Positions 42,966 to 55,419 of a stretch of 64,000 bases of DNA are shown here, in pieces. The notes under the pieces are model-generated. The model searched no databases and had not been told where the DNA came from. It saw only the letters and a list, made by a program, of their open reading frames with translations. A program made the translations under genes and the position numbers. The DNA lies in contig CM059974.1 in NCBI GenBank assembly GCA_030490835.1, forward strand, positions 2,859,501 to 2,923,500, in the 5' to 3' direction. Source of the stretch: Annona cherimola. Its lineage: Eukaryota > Streptophyta > Magnoliopsida > Magnoliales > Annonaceae. The number at the start of each line of letters is the position of its first letter. The stretch's first letter is position 1.

Positions 42966-45900
42966 AGTTATGATCGAGTTCGTAGATGATCATTCGGCTA
43001 CAAGTATTGGTGACATTTCTCCTTTTTAATTTTCTTCTAAGTTTTCAAGCAATGTTAATCGGGGAGAAATCTCCAGCAGAATTTCTATATACCATCTTCA
43101 GCTGGGATCAAACATAATACTACATCTCTCTCTCCTCTCTGTATATCTCTTGTCGACTTGTCCCGTCTACTTTTGGCATTGAGCACTAGAGCAGCTCTCT
43201 ATCTCTCTCATTCTTTCTACTTTTAGCGACGAGCAGTAGAACCACATTAAGGAGCTAGAAGGTGCCATTCAAAATTCAAAGACCAAAAGTGTAAGAAAGA
43301 AAATGGAATTTTGTTAGGGAGGATATATGCATGTGAAATATCAGTCGTCAGTTTGCACCACCACTTCCGCATGCACATTTCAGCAAAGACATGATAGCAT
43401 GGGGTGGGTGGCAGACATTCCAAGCTAGAGGAAATGATACGTGTAGAAACTTACCAGGTAAGGTAGGGTGTCTTGCAGCCAGTTGGGTCCAACGCCCAAA
43501 ATTCTGCACCACTACCCATTTATTTTGGTCTAGAATATCATCTAACAGATATTTATTCATCAGGTGGGTATTTAGTAGGTAAGTATAATAGATTGACGGG
43601 CATCCATCTCTCTCTCTCTCATGTCAAGCTTGTTGGAAGAGAAGTGCTTTTGTCTACCTTTTTCTCTTGATTTGTCATTATAATTATTTTTCGAGTTATT
43701 ACTTGAATTTCTAATCTATTACTAAATTTTCTATTAAAAAAAAATTTGTCAGGTCGAGAGCAACATACATTTTAAATTCATACTCTGATATACTCTTCTC
43801 TAATATTTAGCAACCTTTCTACTTTCTAATGCTCTATCTATAGTATAACATCGGGTCATTTGCATTTGCCTACTTTTCTCTTTTTTATTTTTTACCTAAT
43901 AATTGTTAATCATGTAAAACACCCATGTCCTTTAATGCTGTTAGAATTCTTGACATATACGTGTTGAAGTTTTATTGATAAAATCCGACCTGACAATTAG
44001 GAATATTCTAAAAATACCATTTTATAACTTCAATAGTATCTATGGGACATAAGATCCAATTAAAGTTGATGAAAACTTTATTATACAGTGGTTATTATCA
44101 TCATTATCAGTTGTTTTCTGTGAAGTCATCCGGATGAATCCTTCCGTTTCATTCTTGACAATCATGAACGGTGCTAATGCCTTCATACGTTTCTTAATGA
44201 TTTTTATTCTTTTTTTCCTTAGCATTTTTTTTTTTTGTTCTCTTACGATTTTTTATTTGCATGAACATTTTGTTGAATAAATGAGCTTTTTTTTCCTATA
44301 TTTGAGTTTCTACGCTTAAAATTCGGATAAATATTTGATTCCATGCATCCGGATACACCAAATAATGACTCATTTAGATACGGGTTGGTTAAGATGTGGA
44401 GAACTTTTTATTATCAAATTAGCCCTCCATTTAGCATATCCCAATTACCTTAGTATATTTTTCTTATTTTCTTATTTATTGGTTTCATCTTTAATTATTT
44501 TAGATTATTTATTAAATTTTGTCTATTTTTTCTGAATATCTATCCATTCTTGATTTTTGATTGGCATATTGTTTTTTACATCTTACTTAATTTATATTAC
44601 AATCGAACCTTAAGACATTCTTACAACTTTTTCAAGATTCAAATAACATCTTTCTACTTATCAACTCAGGAGACACAAACTCGGAAGACAAAGCTCCCAT
44701 CCAATATAGGGGAACGATGGCCCTACAATTTGAACGCGGGTATGTCCCATAGCAGCCAATTGTATTATCAATCAAGCATTGCCCGGTTGACCTCTCTATT
44801 CTTGTTTGGATTAGCACTTGTATACCTTAACATTCTACTTTCCCTTCCACTCATTCTATGGATGTATACATTTCTCCTTGTTTTGCCAACAATATCATTG
44901 TGAATTGTTCACAAATTAACCTTTTAAGTATGCATGTTTAGGCTTTGACATAGGAGTTTTTGATAATTGAAAAAAATCTGTTCCTGAGATGTACGAAATG
45001 CCAAGTGAATGGGAAGTTTGTAAAATATTACAAATGCCCTCAAAATAGTTTGTATGACTATTTTTTCCCATCTAGTTTAAAATCATGAGTGCATAGTGTG
45101 TATGAAAAGATTTGAATCTTATAGGATGTATCTAGAAAAATGATAAAACACACATATCAAATGTAATTACACATAATTTTTGTTTATTTTGCTAACCATT
45201 GCAACTTAATTGCCCCCTACTCAAACACATCTTAGAAGTTTATAAGGTTCTATCATAGTATAAAAAATTATATTGATAATGTGGTTATGAGCTTGTTCAA
45301 TGTTGATGCTAGAATTACTATTTTTAAATTTTTAAATGTTTTCACATAGTTATACGAGCCAAGCAAGTGTTTTTTACATATGAAGTTCTATATATTCATT
45401 TTAAAAGTTAAAATATTTGAAAGTATAAAATTTCATGCGTAGAGAAATCTTGCTTGGGCCCATATATATATAAAAAAAATTAGTAATTAAAAATGGATAA
45501 TGCTAGCATAAGCATTAAGATTCAATCCTCACGAATGGATCATTGATTATTAGTCAAATCATTTGTGAGGTCAAAAAGTCATCCACTGCTTCTCCTCAGC
45601 AACTTCTAAGAAGCTTAGAATAGCTACCTCATATCTATTTCAAATTTATTAACATCATTTATATAATATTCTTTCCATTTTTATTTCTATTTATTTCCTT
45701 TTACCAACCAGTCCCTAGTCTTCTCAGCAGACATAGAAACCGAAAATCAAGGGTCGTATCTTGATAGCGGTTTGGCGGCTGTTAAAGTAGTACATGTGCC
45801 CCTCCTGTAATCATACACAAATTGAAACGTATACGCAATAATTACCAATCTTATCTTGCACATATGCAAAACAAAATACTTTCATTAGCTTTTTGAGCAT

Positions 45901-46190
45901 TAATATCCATTAAATAATTAATGCAATAAACATTTTTAACTAGAAGGATGAGATGAAAATGTGAGATGAAAATGTAGTGTTGTAAGTTAAGATTGAAAAA
46001 GGAAAATTGTATCTGAAAGCAATGGTTATTTTTTTTGGACTAAAATAGTATTTTTTGGAAACATGATATTTCGTCCCATCTAATGTTAACAGGCTAGATC
46101 GATTGACGAGGTCAAATTGTAGTGGTTAATTTTTATTATAATTGTACTTATAAGCTAATAAAAGATAATTATTAATCAAAATCAATCTGA
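42966..46190. other. Spacer without recognised gene
   Basis: 43050-43260 is CT-rich and 43370-43600 less AT-rich with short open frames of no known family. 44550-44903 is open for 117 codons with a hydrophobic C-terminal half but no family resemblance. The rest is AT-rich. Confidence 0.35.
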
Positions 46191-46328
46191 TTTCTAATTT
46201 AAATATCGTAAATTTTTTAAAAAGTTGAAATAAAGTTGCACAAAAAATATTTTTAGCATTTCATAATCGGTTGGTTTCGTCTCGTGAGAGTCGGCAACGA
46301 TGCGTCTGAGACTCTGAGTGGTCGTCCA

Positions 46329-46480
46329 CACGTGAAATTCACGTGATCTGCGCCTTCCCATCTTGTCACGTGACATGAGACCCAATTTGGACCTTTTCAG
46401 GCCCACCAAATTCCCACATCCCATTTTTTGTCGCTCTTCCCTTCCAGGCAACATATGGAAGAACGCATGGTCAACACGTG
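46329..46480. promoter_or_regulatory. Cluster of four perfect G-boxes
   Basis: CACGTG occurs at 46329-46334, 46340-46345, 46367-46372 and 46475-46480. The first two form a perfect 17-bp palindrome (CACGTGAAATTCACGTG). Two have ABRE-like flanks (TCACGTGAC, ACACGTGT). G-boxes bind bZIP and bHLH/PIF factors in plant promoters (established). The regulated gene is not apparent. Confidence 0.6.
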
Positions 46481-46499
46481 TGACAGATCTGCATCGTCC

Positions 46500-47304
46500 A
46501 TCAAATAGATAGGTGTCTTTTAATGCGGTTTATGCGATGAGAGTGAGATCTTGTCTCATATTCTGAGTAGTTTTTTCCTCCGCATGCTACCAAAAATTTG
46601 AAAAAGTAGAATTTTCTGTTCGGATCTTAGTTTTCTTATTTTCTGATTAAAGTGGGCGATGGATATTTGATGAATGGTCCAGATGTTGTATGTGGGGTGG
46701 AATTGGCAGTGTCTTAGCGGGTGAGATGTGTGTGAGAGTCACACACGAGCGAGCGGGTACATGCATGTGTAGGGAATAGGCATGTTCATCAGTAGATTGG
46801 CACAGACTCCACCATCATGAAATTCCAACCCGAATTTGAAAAGAGTGGGCTATGATAGTGGCATGGAATTCAGAGCAAGGACAGGGCAGATGGTTTGATG
46901 ATCCACGTCCATGTCTCGGTTATTGCTTGCATTCTCTTACTTTGAGTGGCCCCACCTAATGATGACAGCTTGGAAACAATGACAATGAAATCATGAGATG
47001 TACATGGAATCTCCATTGCAATTAAAATAAAAAAAAATCAAGTATCAATTTTTTTCAAAATTTCATTTCAATGAAAGAATTCCATGTCACTTTTGAGCTG
47101 CCGGCTATGCATGTCAATGTCAGTGTAGTATGCACAAAGAGAACAATATCAGAATTTTTTTTAAGTGTTTATTGCCAGACACAACCTAAAATAAAATATT
47201 TATTTATTTGGTATACTTATGCTACATAAATAGGCAAAATATAAACAGAAAAAACACATAATGGGAAAATACAAAAAAATGTACCTTTGTCTTTTAATAT
47301 CAAT
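46500..47304. other. Moderate-complexity spacer beside the G-box cluster
   Basis: Mixed-composition sequence up to about 47140, less AT-rich than the surroundings, without a frame that resembles a protein. It could be a non-coding transcript or promoter remnant. Confidence 0.3.
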
Positions 47305-47573
47305 TGTATGTTTGTTTAACATAAAAACTTTTCAAAACCTTTTGCTCTACATGACTATCATATTTTTTAATTATTTTTCATATCTTCCTATATAATTATC
47401 TTACATTTCAATCATTTTTACACAAATATCCATATAACTAATCTATCAATTTTAACTTTATTTTTTCTATTTTTCATTATTATCTCTATCGTATCACATT
47501 ATTTTCTCTTATTTGAAAACTTTTATATTAAAAAATTTTCATCCAAAAGTTTTATCTCTTTTTAAACACACAC
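47305..47573 (+). mobile_element. MITE family M3 copy
   Basis: Starts GTATGTTTGTTTAACATAAA and ends TTTAAACACACACTA. Internal CATTTCAATCATTTTTACAC and CGTATCACATTATTTTCTCT. Confidence 0.65.
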
Positions 47574-48552
47574 TAGACATCAGTAAAAATTTTATTACTG
47601 TAAATCATTTTGAGATTTGGAAAGCATCTTAGAACCAGTGATAGTACCGACCAATTTAAATTTGTACATTACTTCTGTTTAATTATATTCTCTATCACTT
47701 GTGCTCATAATATTAAGATGTGCTAGGAAATATATATATATATATTTTTTAAGAAAATTATTTTTCATTCTTCTTGCATTCATTATAACATAAGATACGC
47801 ATACACAAAGAACAGAACGCATATACCACAAATGGTAAATTAACGAATGCGAGGGCTAAAAGATGGCCATATGAAGAAGCCTAGCTTTTGTCTAAAAAAA
47901 CAATCGTTCTCTATTTCTCTTTATAATCTCTCTCTTCCCAATCCACCTTCTATTTTCAAATTAAACAAATTCCTTCATTTAATTAATCAATCCTCCCAAA
48001 TGCAAGTACTACTATTTACCTTCTTTTATCCTAGACTCAGAATCCCGTCTCTCATGTACACCACTAGATATGTCCTTGGTAACATAAAAGAACACTAGCT
48101 AGCTTTTCTCTGCGAACAGTCGATAACCCTGCAAAATGTCCTTAAGCAAACATCATCTCTCTCCCCAAATTCACCTTGATTCATTTTAAATTCATACCAA
48201 TTGATCCTCTGTCTCCCAAGTGCGACTTCTAATACTGTTAACTTCCCTTTTTGGTCCTGACTCAAATCCCATATTCCCATGTCTCATATGCATATATGCT
48301 GCATGCATGAGCACTTGCTGTGTCGGCACATGGGGGAATGCATGATGCTCCTGGTGTAGTGCTGCATCTCATTAATTGCATGTGTACGTACGCAGCTTGC
48401 AGTAAATTCTAAGCTCTAGCTAGGGTGCTTACCACTTTAAATGGTGCCTACATCAATTATAAAATTAAACCCTATGTATATGACTTAACATTATTGTTTC
48501 ATTACGGTACCAACAAAAATCCTATTTTGAGTTTTTCATATGGCTCATATTT
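47574..48552. other. Spacer without recognised gene
   Basis: Contains a TA tract at 47731-47745 and a less AT-rich stretch 47840-48420 with no recognisable coding sequence. Confidence 0.35.
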
Positions 48553-49009
48553 TGTCACGCTTTGGCCAACAGTCGCATGTATTATTTGCTTTGGGCCGCA
48601 GCCCGTACAGTTTTGTCTATTTGGGCACCCGTAGTGCTGAATGCTTGCAGCACCCAATAGGTGCCTCGATCATTCAACTAAAACCTTCGCTTATAGCCCA
48701 AACTCTTTCCTTCATCCTAGCCGATGTGGAACGTTACATTCACCCTCCATTGGGGCTCCAATTTCATCGCTAGATGAGTTCCCGCTGGACACACCAGCGG
48801 GATATCAAGAGTCGACTCTGATACTATTTTGTCACGTTCTGGCCAACGGTTGCAGGTATTGTCCGCTTTGGGTCGCAGCCCGCACAATTTTATCCCTTCG
48901 GGCATCCATAGCGATGAATGCTTGTAGTACTCAAAAGGCGTCTCGACTATTTAATCAAAACCTCCACTTCCCAGGTTCCTTCCTTCATTCTAACCGATGT
49001 AGGATGCTA
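48553..49009 (-). mobile_element. TRIM (terminal-repeat retrotransposon in miniature)
   Basis: Two direct repeats of about 180-186 bp, 48553-48738 and 48830-49009, read on the minus strand, share CACATCGGC/TACATCGGT near their start and end in GTGACA. Just inside the upstream repeat is TAGTATCAGAGT (48815-48826), close to the initiator-tRNA-Met primer site TGGTATCAGAGC. Just before the downstream repeat is the purine-rich ATGGAGGGTGAA. The 91-bp interior codes for nothing. TATTT flanks both sides (48548-48552 and 49008-49012), a candidate 5-bp target duplication that makes the outer end slightly shorter than the downstream repeat. Total 457 bp, within the TRIM size class. Confidence 0.8.
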
Positions 49010-49054
49010 TTTCTTTAAAATATATATTTAAATTATAAAAATACTTAGATCTAT

Positions 49055-49325
49055 TTATCATTATATTACAATGTAGTAATACTTTGTATAACCATTTATT
49101 TATATAGGAATGATATTTTAGATAGTTTGGACGTTGAAAATACAACTTTAAAATTAATGTTTAAAATATAATATTTTATTGCTTTGATTTTGCAACATTT
49201 TAAGAAGAGTTCTACACACATATCTTATTTGTATAAAACTTGATATGCTACTAAAATAAGCAATTCTAAAATACAAATATAATTGGTGAGTGAAATTTTC
49301 ATTTTATCATTACTGTTATCCATTT
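49055..49325 (+). mobile_element. MITE family M1, decayed copy F
   Basis: The order of the M1 core is recognisable (ACTTTGTATAACCATTTATT, TTGGACGTTGAAAATACAAC, TTTTGCAACATTTTAAGA, AATTGGTGAG) but the GC-rich tips are lost and divergence is high. Confidence 0.5.
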
Positions 49326-49630
49326 GTATAGCGTATATGACCATAACACATCCCAAAATTAACATTTTCTAACACACTTTTGGCAACGCATAACATTTTT
49401 ATTGCAAAAAAGCTTTATTTAGCTACATAAATAATTGTTGTCCTAATAGGGACAATAACATAACAGATGTTATAAAAAGTAATTTTTTAGTGTTAAAAAT
49501 TGTGTATGATTTTAGTGACAAGTTCGAATTTTTTTAATGCGTTTCTAGTAACGTAATTGTAGTAATATTATAATTTAAATTAATACAAAACTTTGCAATG
49601 CTAAAGAACTGTTCTGTTACAGTGTCCCTT
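49326..49630. other. Possible CACTA-like remnant
   Basis: AGTGACAAGTTCG and ACTTTTGGCAACGCATAAC recall the interior of the element in the VAP intron (TTTTAGTGACCATAA, CCTTTTGGCAACAATG). No termini identified. Confidence 0.3.
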
Positions 49631-50819
49631 CTTCTTAGCTGCTCCCATATATGTGAGTGCCGCATGTACTACGTGCACAAATGATGATGCAGAGGTAAGT
49701 CACATTAGTGCCTCCTCCACTAAGGTTTTCCTTCCTCTATCCTTTTTCATCATCCATTTGCTCTCTAAATAACTGTACGCTTTCGAGGTTATTACGTATA
49801 TAGATTCATATTCATTTGTATAAAAATATTACTTTTATTAGATCTAAATCATATACAATATTTTTCGATATATTTATTCATCGGTTTAACTTTTTATGTA
49901 TCTCATACTACCAAAGTGGACTGAAAGGATGGTCCATATTTTAGGGTCCATGTATGATTTTATAAATCCAATCAATCTATTAGTTTTGTTGCTATGTATC
50001 TGGTTAACAAAAAATTGTTCAAATCAAATACTTGCATTATTTTAAATATTAAAAATTGCTTAAGATTAATTTTTAAAACTATTAAAAACCTATTTGTTTA
50101 TTTGAAAGATCCTTAGAGTAATTTTAAAAATATTAAATTTTTTATGTAAAAAAATTAAAACTTAGTTGTTTGTTATAAGTAATCACAAGCTCACAATTCA
50201 ACATCAAAACCATTTAAAACATTTATCCTACTTAAAAAAATTATTCTATATGATTTCATTACACCGTAAAATTTAGTGCACCAATCCAAGTAATTTTTAA
50301 ATTTATACATTTTTAAACATAACTTCGATTGATACGATGCCAACATTTTAGTTAAATGAATAATATTAAATACAATGGAAGAAATAAATTTGACATGAAT
50401 CATCAAAATAATGGATTATCTTACGAATTCACTTTGACAGAATGGGATGCACGAAAGCTGAAATTTTATTTATAAAAGATGTCGAATAATTATGTTGATT
50501 AGAAATTAGCCTTATATATAAAAAATAAAATTATTTAAGAGTGAATATGAAACTGTATAAGTAGAAGTACTACTACGAAAATTTTTAATGTGTCCACGTT
50601 TTTTATATAGCCATTGGGCAAGAATTGAAAAAATGTATTTGGAATGACGTTTTTTAGCTACACTTTTTTGGAATGACTTGAGTTGTAAGATAAAAATTTA
50701 AAAAATAACAAAATCAATTTTGGTACTTTGATTAAGTGAATAAATATTAATGGCATAATAGATGGCCATTAAAAGTATTATAAAATGGAACCCATTACAG
50801 TATGTATCATAGAGATACA

Positions 50820-51070
50820 TATGGTACTTTTGTTTCATACAAAATTATTATTCTCCACAACCATCATACTTTTTATTATTTTTTACATTTTTCTATATAA
50901 CAATACTACCTTTCAATCATTTCTACACAGCTTTAATCTATTTATTTTAAATTTATTCTCTTTATTTTTCATCATTACAGTTATTATATTATATTACTTT
51001 CTCTCAATTCAAAAATTCTACATCAAAAAATTTTCATCCAAAAATCTTATCACTTCTAAAAAAATACACT
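50820..51070 (+). mobile_element. MITE family M3, decayed copy
   Basis: The core order is intact (CCTTTCAATCATTTCTACAC, TATTATATTACTTTCTCTCA, TTTTCATCCAAAAATCTTAT) while the GTGTGTTTG tips are worn. Confidence 0.55.
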
Positions 51071-51088
51071 CATAAAATCATAATTAAG

Positions 51089-51208
51089 AATTCAAAGGAA
51101 GCAACGAGAATCTAGAAAGATACATAACATCGTAAGAATTGAAAGGAAGCAATGGGAATCTAGAAAGATACACAACATCATAAGAATTCAAAGGAACCAA
51201 TGAAATTC
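51089..51208. repeat. 48-bp tandem repeat, 2.5 copies
   Basis: Units start at 51089, 51137 and 51185 with AATTCAAAGGAAGCAA, AATTGAAAGGAAGCAA and AATTCAAAGGAACCAA. TCTAGAAAGATACA is shared by the first two. The third unit is partial. Confidence 0.85.
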
Positions 51209-51944
51209 TTTTTTCTCACCTCATCCAACGAATGTACTGGACCCCAATCATTGTATAAATAGTCAGTTGTGCCATCGGAACATTTTGGAGACAGGCTGTC
51301 ACCTCTAGCTCTAGCTTTCTCTACGTATAGTAGTCCAAAAATCAGAGATGGTCGCCCACCCCACGGTCGAAATTCAACCATACATCGCAAAAACTTTGTT
51401 TAATTAGTTTGCTTGGATTTAATTAGCTTTCGTGGACGGGCTAACATTTTTTGGATGGGTGCAACCTTACGTTCTATTTTAATTTAATATGTTGTACCCT
51501 AGTTGCCTTACCCCAAAAATATTTATTACAATCTGCATTTTCTTTTTTCATGATTTTATTTATTATTTTTTGTTATTATTTATCCATATATATTCTAATA
51601 TAAATTACTGAAAACTTACATAAAAATTACTGAAAACTTAATTTTGAATGTCAAAAATAGCACAACATGCTTGATGCAACTGACTCTATTTTGGTAAAAA
51701 TGACTTAGAATGATGATAGATTCTCTAATATAACTTATTGAAACACACTGTTTTATTTTAAAATTTATAGAATAATTTTTTACTTTATTTTTTGCATTTT
51801 ATCCATTAATTATGCCATTTTATCAATTCTTGTGGTAGTATTCGTTGTATTATATACTTCACCACTCTTCAACACACCTATCTGAAATTTAAATAGGCCT
51901 TAAAGTTTTTTGACTGGTGATCATGTATTTAAATATTCAAGGGT

Positions 51945-52080
51945 TGTGGCCAATTGACTTAAGTTTGAACCAGGAGGGAGAGCATTTGTATCCCATTTAT
52001 TAGGAGAGTTTGTGTCTGTTGGTCTACTTTTTGGAGCAAAAAATTCAATGAGCGAGTTGTAAACATAGCAAATAAAAGAT
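51945..52080 (+). repeat. Dispersed repeat R5, copy 1
   Basis: AAGTTTGAACCAGGAGGGAG followed by CCCATTTATTAGGAGAG and TTTGTGTCTG. The same order is found at 61820-61980, so this is a dispersed family, perhaps a SINE or an LTR fragment. Confidence 0.45.
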
Positions 52081-52961
52081 ATATATATATATATATATAT
52101 ATTGTTCGTAGAGCTGACTGATATCACTTCCCATATCTATAACCCAACAATATTTGAGCCATCCAGATCCGGCGGGACATATCCAGATATACGCGTATAG
52201 CCCTGATCATCTGAGAGATTAATTCAAAATAATTACAAATTATATTTTCGTTATCTTTTAATTTACATTGTTATTGATACTTGTTTATCATTATGTCTTA
52301 TATTCGACGACCGTCTGTAATTTAATTAGTACGTACTCTCCTAAAAGATTAATTCAAATTAATTAATCAGTACGGTCTTAAACAATCGTGATATTATAAT
52401 TTTGTTTTCATCATGTAATATGCATACACTGTATGTAATTATCTTCTATTAACGTGTTCACAATTTCACATCAGTTATTATTGTATTCTTGATAAAATAG
52501 AAAATAAAAAGCCGATCCGGCATTGCATATTCCCCATCGAAGAACCGTTATACTTTCCATATCCCTCTCCAAAATGCTTCTTCACATCTTTCATGCACTC
52601 CCGCCATTTTCGATCAAGAAAGATGGATGGCATTGTATTATCATCGCATATATAGCACGGCAGCATAAGGTGTCTGTTCCACGTGCAATTTGCAGTAATT
52701 AAGAAATACGTGCAACGTGCCTAGCTAGTACCTCAACTTTTCATATTTGTGGATAATATATATCCATCAACATCCCCAAGCACTTAATGCTTGAATGTGT
52801 GGGGCCTATCATACGCCTTAGACAAATTAAAGACAGTTTGATATTTTCAAATGCCAGGAGCCAGTACCTTGCTGGTAATTCATGTTGACTCATTGTTGGT
52901 TGGTCGTGAGATCGACTCTCTTTCCCCTTATGCGATGTGTTATTGAAAATTTTCCTCTATT

Positions 52962-53208
52962 GTGTGAAGGTTGTGAATGTGCTTGAATGTAATATGAATT
53001 ATCATTATGTATATAAGTATACATAAAAAATTCTACTTTCTTTTCATAGTTATAGTTTTAATCCAGTCAAAGTTGATGTAGGGGTGTGTGAAGGTTGTGA
53101 ATATGCTTGAATGTAATATGAATTGTCATTATGTATATAAGTACATATAAAAAATTCTACTTTCTTTTCATAGTTATAGTTTTAATCCAGTCAAAGTTGA
53201 TGTAGGGG
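52962..53208. repeat. 124-bp tandem duplication
   Basis: Two units, 52962-53085 and 53086-53208, start GTGTGAAGGTTGTGAAT and differ at only a few bases. The unit includes a SINE-like 3' tail (TAATATGAATTATCATTATG) similar to that at 25650-25685, plus downstream DNA. Confidence 0.85.
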
Positions 53209-55418
53209 TCCGGTATTTTCACTAATAAAAGAATTTTTTGTAAGATCATAGTTATAAACTAAAAGTTACAAAACTTAATTAAAAATGGCAGCAGGAGACA
53301 TGATTTTTCTCCATGCAATTAATTTATTTTTCACTACTGCTGGTGGATAGCAACATTATAAATGAGATTTTATATTATTGTTGTTTGTTGCTGCTGTTAA
53401 TATTTGAAGGATGGTCTTTCCAGCGACAGTCCATGGAGTTACACGGACAACGAAAATTTTCTTTTTCCTTCCTGTAAAGAGGTGTGCATCGTCCGATGAT
53501 CAGGCGGAGGTTATAAAAGAGGCCGTCAATGGTATACGATTTGGAAGAATTTATATGTTCTCATCATTTTCTTGAAAATGTAGGAAATTATGGAGTGGAT
53601 CACCTGCATAAATTAATATATGTATATATATAGCTCCCTACTTACAAATGTACTGATACATCCTTATCAGGCTTCGCGTGGAGACAGCCAGATGCTATGT
53701 TGGACGGTCCATTTGGCTACATTCTTGATCTATCACAACAATTTCAGTTAGTTTTTATTAATATATTTCGTTTATTTCTGGCCATTAAAGCCATTTATTA
53801 GATAAGGCATTGACCAATTAATTAATGCGTGTCAGCAGCCTGGAAAATTAACGGATAGTCCAGATTGATAGGCATTATATGTACTGGGGTTATATTAATT
53901 TGGACTGATTGGTAAACCATACTCGAGCTGAACCGGTTCCACTAAGTCATGTGTCACGTTGGAAGCGAAAGAGACGAGGGAAACACGTGGGGCCCTTCCA
54001 CTCATTTCGCTGCGACTTTAATACTAATACCAACAACAAATAAATATCGTTGCAATTGCAGGTGGTTTTCGAAATGGAAAGAATTTCCATTTTCAGCAAC
54101 AAAAATTGAAATAAGTTTTGTTGTCGTTGCTCCGTAGCATCTTTCTTTTTTGATTGGAGTATTTTTACATCGCATCTTAATTGATATTATAATCAAAAAC
54201 TAAAATAATTCTTATAAATTGCTAAATATATACTAGGGAAACCATACCTCCCACATATCAGTAACCACCCAACCCAGATTCAAACCCGAGACTTATCCTA
54301 ACGTAGACTTCATCTACCTTTGCATCTCTCTTTAGGCAGCGAATATGCTGCCTTTTTTGTAACATGATAAGATACGTAGTAAACTTTTTTTTTTTTTTTT
54401 TTTCCTTTTACACTGCGTGGAGACAATACTCTCTACCAGATTGGATACCAGGGCTTTATACCCACGCGTGCACATAGTATGAGAAAATTGGCAATAACAG
54501 TTCGCTAACTTTGTTGCAGAAAGCAAAAACTTGTTACAGAGCTAAAACTGATCTGACTGCATTACAAACAACCTCTATCCATCAATCTGAAACTAAAATG
54601 CATTCTAAGTAGTCATATTTCATTCCATTGCTAAAAGTAAATTTTCATCGGCTATGGTGTATTGCGGTGTGTGTGTGTCTATACAGCGGGCTACGCACCA
54701 GGTCCTTCACATAAAATATTTATTTAATGACTTTTAATGTTAGTTTAGTTTAACATTTTTGCGCATAACTAATGTAGAATTTCATCTACTTAATTAAATG
54801 ATAAATGTGCATGCAGTTTTCAATGATGAATGAAATAAAAGAAAAAGTAAGAGGATTAATTTACTTATATTAACCACACATATCCACCACGCGCAGAATA
54901 ATTATCATTAATTATTTTAATTTCAGGTCACCAATGGCGTATACATAGCAACATTGCTTCTGCATTAATTTTGGGCAGTGGACTAAAAACAATGAGAAGA
55001 TAGATGTTGTTGTGGATCGGTTACTTTCGTTGCGGTAGTTGTTGCTGCAGTGATATATAGACATGGTGGGGGTGGTTTCTGTTTTTTTCTTTTTTCCTTT
55101 GTGATATCATTATAAGTTCAGGTACTAAAAATTCAAAACCTTGGATTGCAAGACTGTGCTTTTACAATAGATAGAAATGTTGAATTGAGTAGTTACAGCC
55201 TCTTTGACATGGATGTGTACCTTCTTTTCTTTCTCTCTTTTTCCTTGCCAGCGACCATAGGGATATATATGGAGGAGACTTAGGTAGTGCTGTTCTTGTT
55301 ATATATAAGCACGGATATTTTTTTGTGGTTTTATTTTTACCTGTGCGTTATGTGTAGGATGATCCGACCAATTGCACACACAACTATAAGTTGATAATAG
55401 ACAAAAGGGAAGTGATTT
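53209..55418. other. Spacer without recognised gene
   Basis: Contains a poly(T) run at 54386-54404. A reversed B-box-like stretch (CAGATTCAAACCCGAG, 54276-54291) may be part of a repeat. No coding evidence. Confidence 0.35.
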
Positions 55419-55419
55419 A

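Noticed and set aside
44550..44903. 117-codon open frame with a hydrophobic C-terminal half
   Set aside because: AT-rich DNA gives Phe/Leu/Ile runs by composition. No family resemblance, no splice partners, no promoter signals.
46194..46454. 86-codon minus-strand frame over the G-box cluster
   Set aside because: Low-complexity end and no family. The G-boxes explain the composition better.
48425..49018. Open frames over the TRIM
   Set aside because: They run through the direct repeats of the TRIM in unrelated frames; no coding content is expected in this class.
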